Shown: positions 25,274-31,838 of the stretch, one piece after another
How positions within the stretch are numbered: the first letter of the stretch is position 1
Layout of the letters: each line of letters starts with the position of its first letter
Origin: an uncultured Methanobrevibacter sp.
Lineage (GTDB): Archaea > Methanobacteriota > Methanobacteria > Methanobacteriales > Methanobacteriaceae
Length of the DNA: 43,977 bases
NCBI GenBank assembly: GCA_902785855.1
Contig: CADAAJ010000006.1
Coordinates: 1-43,977, forward strand
Direction of reading: 5' to 3'
Notes under the pieces: generated by a model
What the model was told of the DNA's origin: nothing
Database searches by the model: none
Seen by the model: only the letters and a program-made list of their open reading frames with translations
Position numbers and translations under genes: made by a program

Positions 25274-25984
25274 ATGTATCCAGAAATTACCTTCGAAGCC
25301 ATTAAGAGATTAGTTGATGTTGACCATAACAAACAACAAAAAACAATCATGTTGATGCTATTTTCATCATCGTTAACTGGAGACCAAATTAAAAATCTAA
25401 AATTTGACGATGTACTAAAAGCATGTGACCACTTTTTTACAGAGGGGCAGGAAAAAACAATTAAAAATTTAACAAAATTTAAACCTGTCCAGGACAATTT
25501 AGTTCCTCTTTTTGATACAAGTACAAAATCACAACAAAGATTGGCTTGTTGCACTCCTGAAGCAACACAATTTTTATTTTGGCACATAAATATGAGACGT
25601 AACACTACTTTTAAATATAAAACAGATTATGTATTTGTTACAAATTCTGGAAAAAAATTGGGAAAAAGTTTCATCACTGACCTTTTTTTAAATTCTAGAA
25701 ATGACATTGAAATATATGATAATTGTGAATTTCCAAATATCACTGCTAAAGACTTAACTGCTAACTTTATCAATATTTGTAGACATTGCCTCTATGGTCC
25801 TAAAAGTTATTATATCATTAGATTAATAGAAGGTGCTAGGAATAATAAGTCTATTGAAGCCTTTTATAAGGATATCTTAGAGAATAGGGATTTGTTTACT
25901 AATGAATACTTGAAGATAAGTAATATTTTCACAATTAATAAAGATAACAAACATGATTTAAAATTTGATGCACCTATGGAATAA
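25274..25984 (+). CDS. Tyrosine-recombinase-like protein, catalytic arginines lost
   Basis: 236 residues with the order of elements of an integrase catalytic domain: SSSLTGDQIKNLKFDDV where recombinases have TGxRxxExxxLxxxD; a beta-hairpin VPLFDTSTKSQQRL; TPEATQFLFWHI; DYVFVTNSGKKLGKSFITDL; and ITAKDLTANF in place of HxLRHTF. By this alignment the first Arg is T35, the HxxR pair is K159 and T162, while a Tyr (Y212 in TNEYLKIS) may remain. It is therefore probably a DNA-binding protein, not a recombinase. ATG at 25274 is preferred over TTG at 25247. Repeats lie immediately upstream. Confidence 0.6.
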   Translation: MYPEITFEAIKRLVDVDHNKQQKTIMLMLFSSSLTGDQIKNLKFDDVLKACDHFFTEGQEKTIKNLTKFKPVQDNLVPLFDTSTKSQQRLACCTPEATQFLFWHINMRRNTTFKYKTDYVFVTNSGKKLGKSFITDLFLNSRNDIEIYDNCEFPNITAKDLTANFINICRHCLYGPKSYYIIRLIEGARNNKSIEAFYKDILENRDLFTNEYLKISNIFTINKDNKHDLKFDAPME

Positions 25985-26126
25985 GATATTTATATCTGCA
26001 TCGTGGAACATGATTTTTCGTTAAATCAATTTTCTCTTTAACTATAAATTCTGTTCCATTAACAGTACCATGATTGTAGATGAGGTTATATAGTAAAATA
26101 TCTTCAATTACGCTCTTTTTTTTCAT
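25974..26126 (-). CDS. Small hypothetical protein, 50 residues
   Basis: Reads MKKKSVIEDILLYNLIYNHG and ends CRYKYLIP. It overlaps the 3' end of the convergent recombinase-like gene by 11 nt. A TATA-like GTTTATAAAC (about 26137-26146, minus strand) sits about 20 bp before the ATG, as expected for a leaderless gene. No homologue recognised. Confidence 0.45.
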   Translation of the reverse strand: MKKKSVIEDILLYNLIYNHGTVNGTEFIVKEKIDLTKNHVPRCRYKYLIP

Positions 26127-26228
26127 ATATTAACTGTTGTTTATAAACGAAATTGACTAATTCATCAAGTTTTATTTTCAATGATTTTTAGTTGTACTAT
26201 ATAATTCAAATATTATAATCTCTATAAT

Positions 26229-26601
26229 CTAATATTCCCTTTCATTGTCTATTATTTCAGCTATTTCTGAGATATTCATTCCTAGTGCTTTACCCATACG
26301 TAGATACCAGCCAATAACTCCTTTTTTATAATGATTAACATCATAAGTATGCATTTCCCATCCATTTTTTGATAATTTTTTGCCTTTATAGGTTACCTCT
26401 AAATAATCATCATACCAAACATCTTTACATTGGTATTTTAGGGAGGCATGTGCTGGTAATGCCCAAAAATCTAAATTTTCATCTTTTAAGTTTGTATCTA
26501 AAACAATTAACTCGTTTCCATATTTGTCTTCTACATAATGATTGATTACTTGTCCACTAATATAATCTCCATTTTCTCTTGGGTAAAAAAAACTTAATCA
26601 T
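26229..26601 (-). pseudogene. Frameshifted gene: 123-residue protein broken in a T8 run
   Basis: ATG at 26599-26601 reads MIKFF, then an eight-T run shifts the frame and gives an early stop. With seven T the frame runs unbroken for 123 residues (MIKFFYPRENGDYISGQVIN ... EIAEIIDNEREY). The long frame has a coherent composition (GNELIVLDTNLKDENLDFWA, WYDDYLEVTYKGKKLS, YKKGVIGWYLRMGKALGMNI) and is surely a gene or recent ex-gene. It follows the RHH regulator with its ATG 4 nt past that stop. No family recognised. A sequencing error, phase variation and true decay are all possible. Confidence 0.72.
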
Positions 26602-26604
26602 TTT

Positions 26605-26763
26605 TTATTCACCTTCATATTCTTCAAACATTTTTGTTATTGCTAGTTTGATTATTGCTGCTTTGCTTAATTGCAATTTTGTTTGTAAAAAATCTAGTCT
26701 ACTTTTTATTTCACTATTGAATCTAATAGTGAATGTGTTTGTATTATTTTCTCTAGTTGTCAT
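26605..26763 (-). CDS. Ribbon-helix-helix (CopG/Arc-like) regulator, 52 residues
   Basis: MTTRENNTNTFTIRFNSEIK followed by SRLDFLQTKLQLSKAAIIKL. A beta strand (TFTIRF), a helix (EIKSRLDFLQTKL), a turn and a second helix (SKAAIIKLAITKMFEEYE) give the RHH layout. Such proteins dimerise, bind operators with the strand and commonly control mobile-element or toxin-antitoxin genes. It forms an operon with the frameshifted gene downstream, so that pair could be a two-gene regulatory or toxin-antitoxin-like unit. It is divergent from the large cargo operon beginning at 26.89 kb. Confidence 0.75.
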   Translation of the reverse strand: MTTRENNTNTFTIRFNSEIKSRLDFLQTKLQLSKAAIIKLAITKMFEEYEGE

Positions 26764-26851
26764 AATATCACTTGTATATTAATTTTATTTCTAATGTATT
26801 TAAACAAGAGAATCAATGTTCAATTTTATTTGTAGGACACTAAAATACTGC

Positions 26852-26870
26852 TAAATTATTTATATTTATT
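26852..26870 (+). promoter_or_regulatory. Promoter of RNA C and the cargo operon
   Basis: An A/T BRE-like stretch with TTTATATTTATT at 26859-26870. Initiation about 25 bp downstream falls near 26890, exactly where the structured RNA begins. Confidence 0.55.
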
Positions 26871-26889
26871 TTTTTATTCTTTTTATGGC

Positions 26890-27093
26890 GCAGGACAGTA
26901 TGAAAAAATCTTATTTTGCCAAATAAGCCTGCTTCGCTGCTGAGGTTGAAATAACTGGGTGTGCTTATCTCTCAGTTTTGGGCACTGTGGAGTCTTTATT
27001 GGACTTGAAGCACCCAATAATCTGTTCACAGTTGCAATATCCAATAAGAAAACCTTGTAGCATCAGCAACTACAAGTAGTTCTTAATTTCAAC
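26890..27093 (+). ncRNA. Candidate structured RNA C, about 200 nt, leader of the cargo operon
   Basis: P1 GCAGG (26890-26894)/CCTGC (26928-26932) encloses CTTATTT (26910-26916)/AAATAAG (26921-26927). P2 GTTGAAAT (26945-26952)/ATTTCAAC (27086-27093) closes the rest. Inside: GGGTG(TG)CTT (26957-26966) with AAGCACCC (27008-27015); TTATTGGA (26996-27003) with TCCAATAA (27040-27047), which crosses the previous helix; and CTTGTAG (27054-27060) with CTACAAG (27070-27076). A TATA box lies the right distance upstream. No ORF fits. It ends about 30 nt before the HIRAN gene, so it may be a regulatory leader or a free RNA. No known riboswitch class was recognised. Confidence 0.65.
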
Positions 27094-27122
27094 AAAAAAG
27101 AATTTTTTAAGTGGTGATTTAA

Positions 27123-27893
27123 ATGTATTTTGTATATCAAGCAAAAGTAGTGGGTTTACAGTTCCACAAAGTAGAAAATGTAGTTGAACAAGGCGATTAT
27201 GTCATATTAAAGGCAGATGAAAGCAATGAATTCGATTCAGATGCTATTGCAGTCTATAATGGTGAAAGAGAGTTAATTGGATATATTGCTAACTCTGAAA
27301 AGACTTTAAGTCCTAACAACATTAAGAATGGTAATATTAGTGCAACAGAACTTAAGGGCAATATTGATTTCTCTAATAGGGAATATTATGCCGAAGCAAT
27401 TAGAGTATACAATAGTTGCATCTATTTGGAGGTGAATGAAGGTAAATGGAGTAATATTCAATCAGTTAAAGAAGAAATTTCTGAAATTGAAGCATTGCAG
27501 AATGAAGTAAATGAATTAAAAGCAATTGTATGTGAATTACAATCTCAAGTTGCAGATCTTACTAATGCTTTTGATATTAAAGAAGATAGTCCAAATGATC
27601 GTGTTAAATACAGTGTTGTTGGCCTTTCACATTTTGATGGGCAAAATCACCTTGGTTATGATGATTTGTCTATTGTTGAAGAACCAATATTTGAAAATGC
27701 AAAAGGCACTGCATTGTATCTCAAAAGTGGTGATTACAGAGTTGGAGTCTTTCCTTCTGTTAAGAAAAAAGAGTATTGTGAAGAACATGGCATTCCATAT
27801 GTTGATGGTAGTTCATTAAAGGGCAAAGTATTCAAGGGCAAAGTAATAATTGAACAAATAGTTTATAATGAGTATGCTGTTATTTCTATTTAA
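27123..27893 (+). CDS. HIRAN-domain protein with coiled coil
   Basis: 256 residues. Residues 5-95 are a HIRAN domain: YQAKVVGLQFHKVENVVEQG, then VILKADESNEFDSDAIAVYN and ELIGYIAN, the pattern 'VGxxF...GDxVxLxxExxNxxDxxAIAV...IGYI'. HIRAN domains bind DNA 3' ends in HLTF and occur alone in phages and plasmids. Residues 112-150 are a coiled coil (EISEIEALQNEVNELKAIVC). The C-terminal 100 residues are an unrecognised beta-rich domain. First gene of the cargo operon; Shine-Dalgarno GGTGAT upstream of the ATG. Confidence 0.82.
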   Translation: MYFVYQAKVVGLQFHKVENVVEQGDYVILKADESNEFDSDAIAVYNGERELIGYIANSEKTLSPNNIKNGNISATELKGNIDFSNREYYAEAIRVYNSCIYLEVNEGKWSNIQSVKEEISEIEALQNEVNELKAIVCELQSQVADLTNAFDIKEDSPNDRVKYSVVGLSHFDGQNHLGYDDLSIVEEPIFENAKGTALYLKSGDYRVGVFPSVKKKEYCEEHGIPYVDGSSLKGKVFKGKVIIEQIVYNEYAVISI

Positions 27894-27906
27894 TTTTGGT
27901 GATATT

Positions 27907-28167
27907 ATGGTAAATGAAGTTAATATTGGTTTAGATTTTGTTAATAATCGTTGCAATACTTCTTACAGTAATCCTGAAGATGTTATTGTGGCTGGTGAAC
28001 AACTTGCGGTACAGTTACTCGCAGGTTCCGAAGTAGATTATGAATTTGATAGTCATAGAATGGCTGTATCATTGTTTGCAAGTTCTCATGAAGTATTAAG
28101 ACCACTTGAAAGTGCTATAATGCGTGAAGCTTGTGAATTGTGGTTAGATAGGAATTCAAGGAGGTGA
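27907..28167 (+). CDS. Small hypothetical protein, 86 residues
   Basis: Starts at ATG 27907, 13 nt after the HIRAN gene, with Shine-Dalgarno GGTGAT; an ATG at 27868 would overlap that gene. The sequence (MVNEVNIGLDFVNNRCNTSY, later SHRMAVSLFASSHEVLRPLE) is predicted helical and acidic. No domain recognised. The tight spacing supports co-expression. Confidence 0.68.
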   Translation: MVNEVNIGLDFVNNRCNTSYSNPEDVIVAGEQLAVQLLAGSEVDYEFDSHRMAVSLFASSHEVLRPLESAIMREACELWLDRNSRR

Positions 28168-28173
28168 AAACTG

Positions 28174-28470
28174 ATGTATGTACCTAGCAATCGTGAATTG
28201 ACTGATAACATAACAGATAAAGTCATTTCAATTTTCAGTGAAATTGCTTTCATCGCTCCATCAGGAAGTTATGAATTACGAAATTCACTTGATTTGGTTG
28301 ATTTCTTTGATAAGATTGACAAAACTTCATATGGTGCTTTACAATCTTTTGTAAAATATTGTAATAATTCCATAAGATACTACAAGAATGATAAAGTTAT
28401 AATCTTGTTGAAAGATGTCATTACAAGTGTAAATAGATTCATTCGTAATTATGATATTTTTTTACACTAG
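28174..28470 (+). CDS. Small hypothetical protein, 98 residues
   Basis: Strong Shine-Dalgarno AGGAGGTGA 5 nt before the ATG, overlapping the end of the previous gene. A helical protein (MYVPSNRELTDNITDKVISI, ending SVNRFIRNYDIFLH) with no recognised family. It is the last gene before the perfect 18-bp palindrome at 28473. Confidence 0.68.
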   Translation: MYVPSNRELTDNITDKVISIFSEIAFIAPSGSYELRNSLDLVDFFDKIDKTSYGALQSFVKYCNNSIRYYKNDKVIILLKDVITSVNRFIRNYDIFLH

Positions 28471-28472
28471 GT

Positions 28473-28490
28473 ATATCACAATTGTGATAT
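28473..28490. promoter_or_regulatory. Perfect 18-bp palindrome
   Basis: ATATCACAATTGTGATAT is fully self-complementary, 2 nt after the stop of the 98-residue gene. With no spacer it is better suited as a dimeric regulator site than as an RNA hairpin. The sequence resembles bacterial CRP/FNR-type half-site spacing only superficially. The binding protein is unknown; the RHH regulator or the recombinase-like protein are candidates. Confidence 0.5.
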
Positions 28491-28503
28491 TAAGTAATCA
28501 GTT

Positions 28504-28530
28504 GTTGAATACGACCTTCCAAGTCGTTAA
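28504..28530 (+). repeat. Intergenic hairpin element, copy 1
   Basis: GTTGAA (28504-28509), stem ACGAC (28511-28515)/GTCGT (28523-28527), then TTAA. It lies upstream of the 140-residue gene. Same layout as copies 2-5: GTYGAA, variable stem, TTAA. Confidence 0.5.
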
Positions 28531-28562
28531 ACTGGTATTTATATAATTTTTAGGTGTTTTAT

Positions 28563-28985
28563 ATGATTGTTAAAATTGTAGAGAAAGACGGTAAAGTAAT
28601 CGGTGGAATTCAAGTCTATGAAAATAGTTTTGATGGAACAACAAAAGTACAAGATACTTATCATATTTCTGCTCTTGAATATGGTTCTGATTCTATTTTT
28701 GGAACTAATGAAGAAGAAATTACTGTTTGTATTAATAAAGAAATGCAATTGAAAAATTTAGTAGAAGATGCAATATCATTTTTCAAAATGGTGGGTGGAT
28801 CCGATGCATTAAGTGATAAAGGATTTGATACAGGTGATATTATGCCTTTGGAATACTGTGATGAGATTGTTGCTCTTTGTAAGAAATATGGCATTAAATG
28901 TGATCCAACAATGCCATATGGTATACTTGATGCAGAATATGAGTTGGAAAGATTCTTTAAAACTAAATTACAAGGAGGTGAGTAG
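28563..28985 (+). CDS. Hypothetical protein, 140 residues
   Basis: ATG at 28563 has Shine-Dalgarno AGGTG 6 nt upstream; a GTG at 28554 would use part of that site. The N-terminal half is beta-rich (MIVKIVEKDGKVIGGIQVYE), the C-terminal half helical with three cysteines (EYCDEIVALCKKYGIKCDPT). No recognised domain. It ends in the Shine-Dalgarno of the next, very small gene (AGGAGGTGAGTAG), so translation is probably coupled. Confidence 0.7.
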   Translation: MIVKIVEKDGKVIGGIQVYENSFDGTTKVQDTYHISALEYGSDSIFGTNEEEITVCINKEMQLKNLVEDAISFFKMVGGSDALSDKGFDTGDIMPLEYCDEIVALCKKYGIKCDPTMPYGILDAEYELERFFKTKLQGGE

Positions 28986-29114
28986 ATGGGAATATATTCA
29001 AGTATTGATGTTTATCCTTCATGGTATGATGACGAAATAGATCTATCCAAATGTGATGGTTGCGATTTTGATTGTTGGACCCATGAATATTGCAAATATG
29101 ACAAAAAGGATTGA
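28986..29114 (+). CDS. Cysteine-rich microprotein, 42 residues
   Basis: MGIYSSIDVYPSWYDDEIDL followed by SKCDGCDFDCWTHEYCKYDK and KD. Four cysteines in a CxxCxxxC...C arrangement (C23, C26, C30, C36) suggest a zinc site or disulfides. The ATG directly abuts the previous stop (TAG then ATG) with GGAGG 7 nt upstream, which makes translation very likely despite its length. Unknown function. Confidence 0.65.
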   Translation: MGIYSSIDVYPSWYDDEIDLSKCDGCDFDCWTHEYCKYDKKD

Positions 29115-29168
29115 TTATTTTTTTTCAATCAATTAGTAATACTTTTTTATATTTTTTTATTATTTGAG

Positions 29169-29195
29169 TTGGCAGACCTCATTCAAAACTGCCAA
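29169..29195 (+). terminator. 7-bp hairpin ahead of the DUF4314 gene
   Basis: TTGGCAG (29169-29175) pairs with CTGCCAA (29189-29195). Located in the 109-bp gap after the Cys-rich microprotein. It may terminate, or may be a diverged member of the intergenic hairpin family; it lacks the GTYGAA box. Confidence 0.4.
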
Positions 29196-29223
29196 TTTAA
29201 TTAATTTTTCGAGGTGTTTTTAA

Positions 29224-29427
29224 ATGAACAAAGTAGAATTTTTAAGAAAAATGTATCCTGTCGGTTGTAAAGTAAAATTACATCATATGGACGATCCATT
29301 TGCTCCACCATGTGGAACTATTGGCGAAGTAACTTGGGTTGATGATATAGGTCAGATTCATGTTAAATGGGAAAATGGTAGCACATTTGCTTTGAATATC
29401 AAGTTGGATAGTTTTTCACGTATTTAG
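29224..29427 (+). CDS. DUF4314 domain protein, 67 residues
   Basis: LRKMYPVGCKVKLHHMDDPF, then APPCGTIGEVTWVDDIGQIH and VKWENGSTF are the DUF4314 signature (YPxGxxVxLxxMxDPxxPxxGTxGxVxxVDDxGxIHVxWxNGS). The family is a small SH3-like barrel common on conjugative and integrative elements of gut Firmicutes; its function is unknown. Finding it in a methanogen supports exchange with gut bacteria. Shine-Dalgarno GAGGTG upstream. Confidence 0.85.
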   Translation: MNKVEFLRKMYPVGCKVKLHHMDDPFAPPCGTIGEVTWVDDIGQIHVKWENGSTFALNIKLDSFSRI

Positions 29428-29430
29428 ACG

Positions 29431-29466
29431 GTTGAACTTTGGGAGCTGATACTCTCCCTTAACAAC
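29431..29466 (+). repeat. Intergenic hairpin element, copy 2
   Basis: GTTGAACTTT, stem GGGAG (29441-29445)/CTCCC (29454-29458), TTAA, CAAC (29463-29466). The outer GTTG and CAAC can also pair. Nearly identical to copy 3. Confidence 0.7.
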
Positions 29467-29499
29467 TATCAATTAAACTATTTTTTGGAGGGATTAAGA

Positions 29500-30330
29500 A
29501 TGGTATTGAACCAACAAGAATTAAGAAATTTGTATGATGAATTAGTTGCTGACATTTTTACAAAACCAGATCAGCTTAAAAGCATTATTGAAAATCAGTT
29601 AGCTAAAAGGGAGGGCTTCCATCAGTATTCTTTGAGGAATATTATGTTATGTGATGCTCAATTGTACCAACAACATCATGAAACAAGTGATATACTCTGT
29701 AGTTATCGGGGTTTTCAGAAAAAAGGAATCCAAGTCCTTAGGGGCGAGAAAGGGTTAGGAATCTTATTTCCGGTATTTTATGAGGAAGAAAAGCCCGATG
29801 GTACAGTAGAATCTAAAATAAGATTTGGTCGCTCTGTTGTATTTGATATTAGTCAAACAGATTGCAATGACAAAATGCGTGACTCTTATGTGATTACTAA
29901 AAGGTCTGATATTGAGCTTGAAGAAATTTATGATTATTTTTCCAATATTATTGGTAAGAAGTATCCAATTAAAGTTAGCTCAAAGATTACAACTTTAGGG
30001 TACACTGACGGGTCATCTATATGGATTTCAAAGCATTTGGATACTAAAGATGCAATTCCAGTCTTATTTCATGAGTACACTCATGCAGAAAATGATTTCG
30101 GTTCTGAAAGAGCAAAAACTGATTCAGGATTTCGAGAATGGAGGGCAGAAATATCCAGTTGGTTGTTATGTCATGCATTGTCTATTGATAATGGTGAGAG
30201 TTCAGCTTATGTGTTTAATCATAATCCTGACATCACTAAGGCCGAAAGTGCTAAGAGAGCTAAGTCTGTGATTAACTTTGTACAAAGAACTCTTGATCAA
30301 ATGAAGTTTCAAGACTTTTTATATGAATAG
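29500..30330 (+). CDS. ArdC-like antirestriction protein / zincin metallopeptidase
   Basis: 276 residues from ATG 29500 (Shine-Dalgarno GGAGGG). Residues 1-125 resemble the ArdC N-terminal ssDNA-binding domain (QYSLRNIMLCDAQL, then SYRGFQKKGIQVLRGEKGLG ILFPVF). Residues 130-276 are a zincin domain with HEYTH (191-195) and a downstream EWRAEISSWL helix supplying the third ligand (E213 or E217). ArdC-type proteins from conjugative plasmids protect incoming DNA from restriction. In context this element sits in a restriction-modification locus, so an antirestriction role is attractive. A different ImmA/IrrE-type peptidase role is the alternative. Confidence 0.75.
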   Translation: MVLNQQELRNLYDELVADIFTKPDQLKSIIENQLAKREGFHQYSLRNIMLCDAQLYQQHHETSDILCSYRGFQKKGIQVLRGEKGLGILFPVFYEEEKPDGTVESKIRFGRSVVFDISQTDCNDKMRDSYVITKRSDIELEEIYDYFSNIIGKKYPIKVSSKITTLGYTDGSSIWISKHLDTKDAIPVLFHEYTHAENDFGSERAKTDSGFREWRAEISSWLLCHALSIDNGESSAYVFNHNPDITKAESAKRAKSVINFVQRTLDQMKFQDFLYE

Positions 30331-30388
30331 TTAATCTGAACTATTAATTTTAATTGAAGGTATGCTTCAAATGCACTACCTTCTTCAA
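30326..30388 (+). terminator. Two hairpins after the ArdC-like gene
   Basis: AATAGTT (30326-30332) pairs with AACTATT (30339-30345), overlapping the stop codon. TTGAAGGTA (30354-30362) pairs with TACCTTCTTCAA (30377-30388) with a small bulge, followed by TTTTTACTATTTTTACT. Good terminator geometry, so the genes after it may depend on readthrough or another promoter. Confidence 0.5.
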
Positions 30389-30451
30389 TTTTTACTATTT
30401 TTACTACTTTTACCTGTATATCATCACCACAATTTATTGGAGGTTTGAACG

Positions 30452-30826
30452 TTGTTATTAGAAAAGATACTACCTAAAATGAATGATGTTGTTGATAATC
30501 TGCCATTTGGTGCTGCTGAAATTATTATTGCGGTCACTGATGCAACTAATCCTGCAAATATCTGTGTCTATACTGACAATGGTTTCTATTGTAATAAGGT
30601 CACAATTGAGAATGCAGAATTTACAGGTCGTGAACTTTTAGAATCTATTGATTTTACTGGTTTAAAGCTTGCCTTTGATGACTATGAATATTCTAATCAT
30701 GCAAAATGGTGTTGTCCTAACTGGTTAATTCACTATTTGATTGAAGATTATTCACATGAGCATTGGCAAGCTGAAAGGCCGGAAATTAAGCAGATGATTA
30801 TGGATTTGAAAAAGCAATTAATCTGA
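30452..30826 (+). CDS. Hypothetical protein, 124 residues, TTG start
   Basis: TTG at 30452 has GGAGG 8 nt upstream; the next ATG (30479) has no ribosome site. Alternating beta and acidic helical segments (GAAEIIIAVTDATNPANICV, YTDNGFYCNKVTIENAEFTG) and a central CCPNWLIHYL. No family recognised. Belongs to the run of small cargo genes. Confidence 0.68.
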   Translation: MLLEKILPKMNDVVDNLPFGAAEIIIAVTDATNPANICVYTDNGFYCNKVTIENAEFTGRELLESIDFTGLKLAFDDYEYSNHAKWCCPNWLIHYLIEDYSHEHWQAERPEIKQMIMDLKKQLI

Positions 30827-30840
30827 TCAGGGTGTTAATG

Positions 30841-30993
30841 ATGAAATTAAAAGATTTTTTAGAATTGTTAGAATGTGAAGATCCTGATTTGGATGTTCTT
30901 TTTGATGTAAAAGATGTTGAAAGTTTTCTTGACTTTGCTCACTTATCTGATGTTTATTCAGATGGTGAAGCATTAATTTTAGAATTTAGGTGA
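30841..30993 (+). CDS. Small acidic protein, 50 residues
   Basis: MKLKDFLELLECEDPDLDVL then FDVKDVESFLDFAHLSDVYS and DGEALILEFR. Tandem ATGs at 30838 and 30841; the second has better spacing (6 nt) from GGTG. Layout and sequence resemble small mobile-element proteins of the 'LKxxLxxL...' type with acidic surfaces. Unknown function; such acidic small proteins sometimes mimic DNA, but that is speculation here. Confidence 0.55.
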   Translation: MKLKDFLELLECEDPDLDVLFDVKDVESFLDFAHLSDVYSDGEALILEFR

Positions 30994-30998
30994 TTTAA

Positions 30999-31256
30999 AT
31001 GAGTTTTAAATTTGAATACATGTTAAAATACCCACTAATGGGTGCAACTGGATTTGATACAGATGATACATTGCTTATGGTGAGAACTATTGAAGCAAAT
31101 AAAGATGCAATTGCAGATGATGATGCAGTTAGATCTTTGGATAGAACAGCTTTAGAGCACATCTATAAAAGGTATTCTCCAACTGTATTAGATTTAGACA
31201 GAGTAAATATGAGATATTTTAGAGATGCTATTGAATTAGCATATTTACATTCTTAA
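30999..31256 (+). CDS. Hypothetical protein, 85 residues
   Basis: The ATG follows the previous stop by 5 nt, with AGGTGAT overlapping that stop as Shine-Dalgarno. A helical acidic protein (MSFKFEYMLKYPLMGATGFD, then TDDTLLMVRTIEANKDAIAD). No known domain. The stop directly abuts the ATG region of the next gene. Confidence 0.68.
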   Translation: MSFKFEYMLKYPLMGATGFDTDDTLLMVRTIEANKDAIADDDAVRSLDRTALEHIYKRYSPTVLDLDRVNMRYFRDAIELAYLHS

Positions 31257-31271
31257 ATGGAGTTGATTCAA

Positions 31272-31775
31272 ATGGAATTTAGTAAAATACCAATACCTGA
31301 CCAAACCTATTTATGTGAAATAGTTTCTGATGATAAAGCACAAAATCATGCTATCTATTTCTTGGGTCTTGAGGGTCAATTAATAGATTATGTTATTGTT
31401 AAAAATGCGCATTTGAATGATATTGTATCATTATTAAATCATATGTTCATTATTAGCTTCACAACTAAAGAATTTTGGAATATGAAATGCGCAACAATGT
31501 TTAATCAAATATTTGAGCCGGATAGAGTTGGATATGATAGTATATTGGCTTGGCAAATGGATCCAGAGTTAGTGGCAATCATTCGCCACTTTGGAAAGAT
31601 AAAGAATGTCAAAAATTATCTTGAAACTGATGAATTTAAGTCTGAGGCACATATTGTGGATGATTTTATTTCTGCAAGGCCTACACCAATAGAGCAAAAA
31701 TCAGAGGAGGTGCATAAGTGTGGAATGGTTGCTAGAACTAAAATGTTAAAAATAATAGAAGAATGGGTAATCTAA
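31272..31775 (+). CDS. Hypothetical protein, 167 residues
   Basis: Start chosen at ATG 31272, with GGAG 9 nt upstream; an ATG at 31257 touching the previous stop would add five residues. N-terminal beta segments (FSKIPIPDQTYLCEIVSDDK, AIYFLGLEGQLIDYVIVKNA), a helical middle and a polar C-terminus. No recognised domain. Followed directly by hairpin element copy 3. Confidence 0.68.
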   Translation: MEFSKIPIPDQTYLCEIVSDDKAQNHAIYFLGLEGQLIDYVIVKNAHLNDIVSLLNHMFIISFTTKEFWNMKCATMFNQIFEPDRVGYDSILAWQMDPELVAIIRHFGKIKNVKNYLETDEFKSEAHIVDDFISARPTPIEQKSEEVHKCGMVARTKMLKIIEEWVI

Positions 31776-31779
31776 ACTG

Positions 31780-31815
31780 TCGAATTTTGGGAGCTGGCAT
31801 TCTCCCTTAACAACT
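31780..31815 (+). repeat. Intergenic hairpin element, copy 3
   Basis: GTCGAATTTT, stem GGGAG (31790-31794)/CTCCC (31803-31807), TTAA, CAAC (31812-31815). About 80 percent identical to copy 2 over 36 nt by eye, including flanks CTG(A/G)NA inside the loop. Confidence 0.7.
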
Positions 31816-31838
31816 GCTTATTTTTTGGATGTGTAAAA

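Noticed and set aside
25192-25605. Minus-strand frame of 137 codons
   Set aside because: Antisense to the recombinase-like gene, which has the better domain pattern.
26579-26782. Plus-strand frame of 67 codons
   Set aside because: It is antisense to the RHH regulator, whose protein is clearly recognisable.
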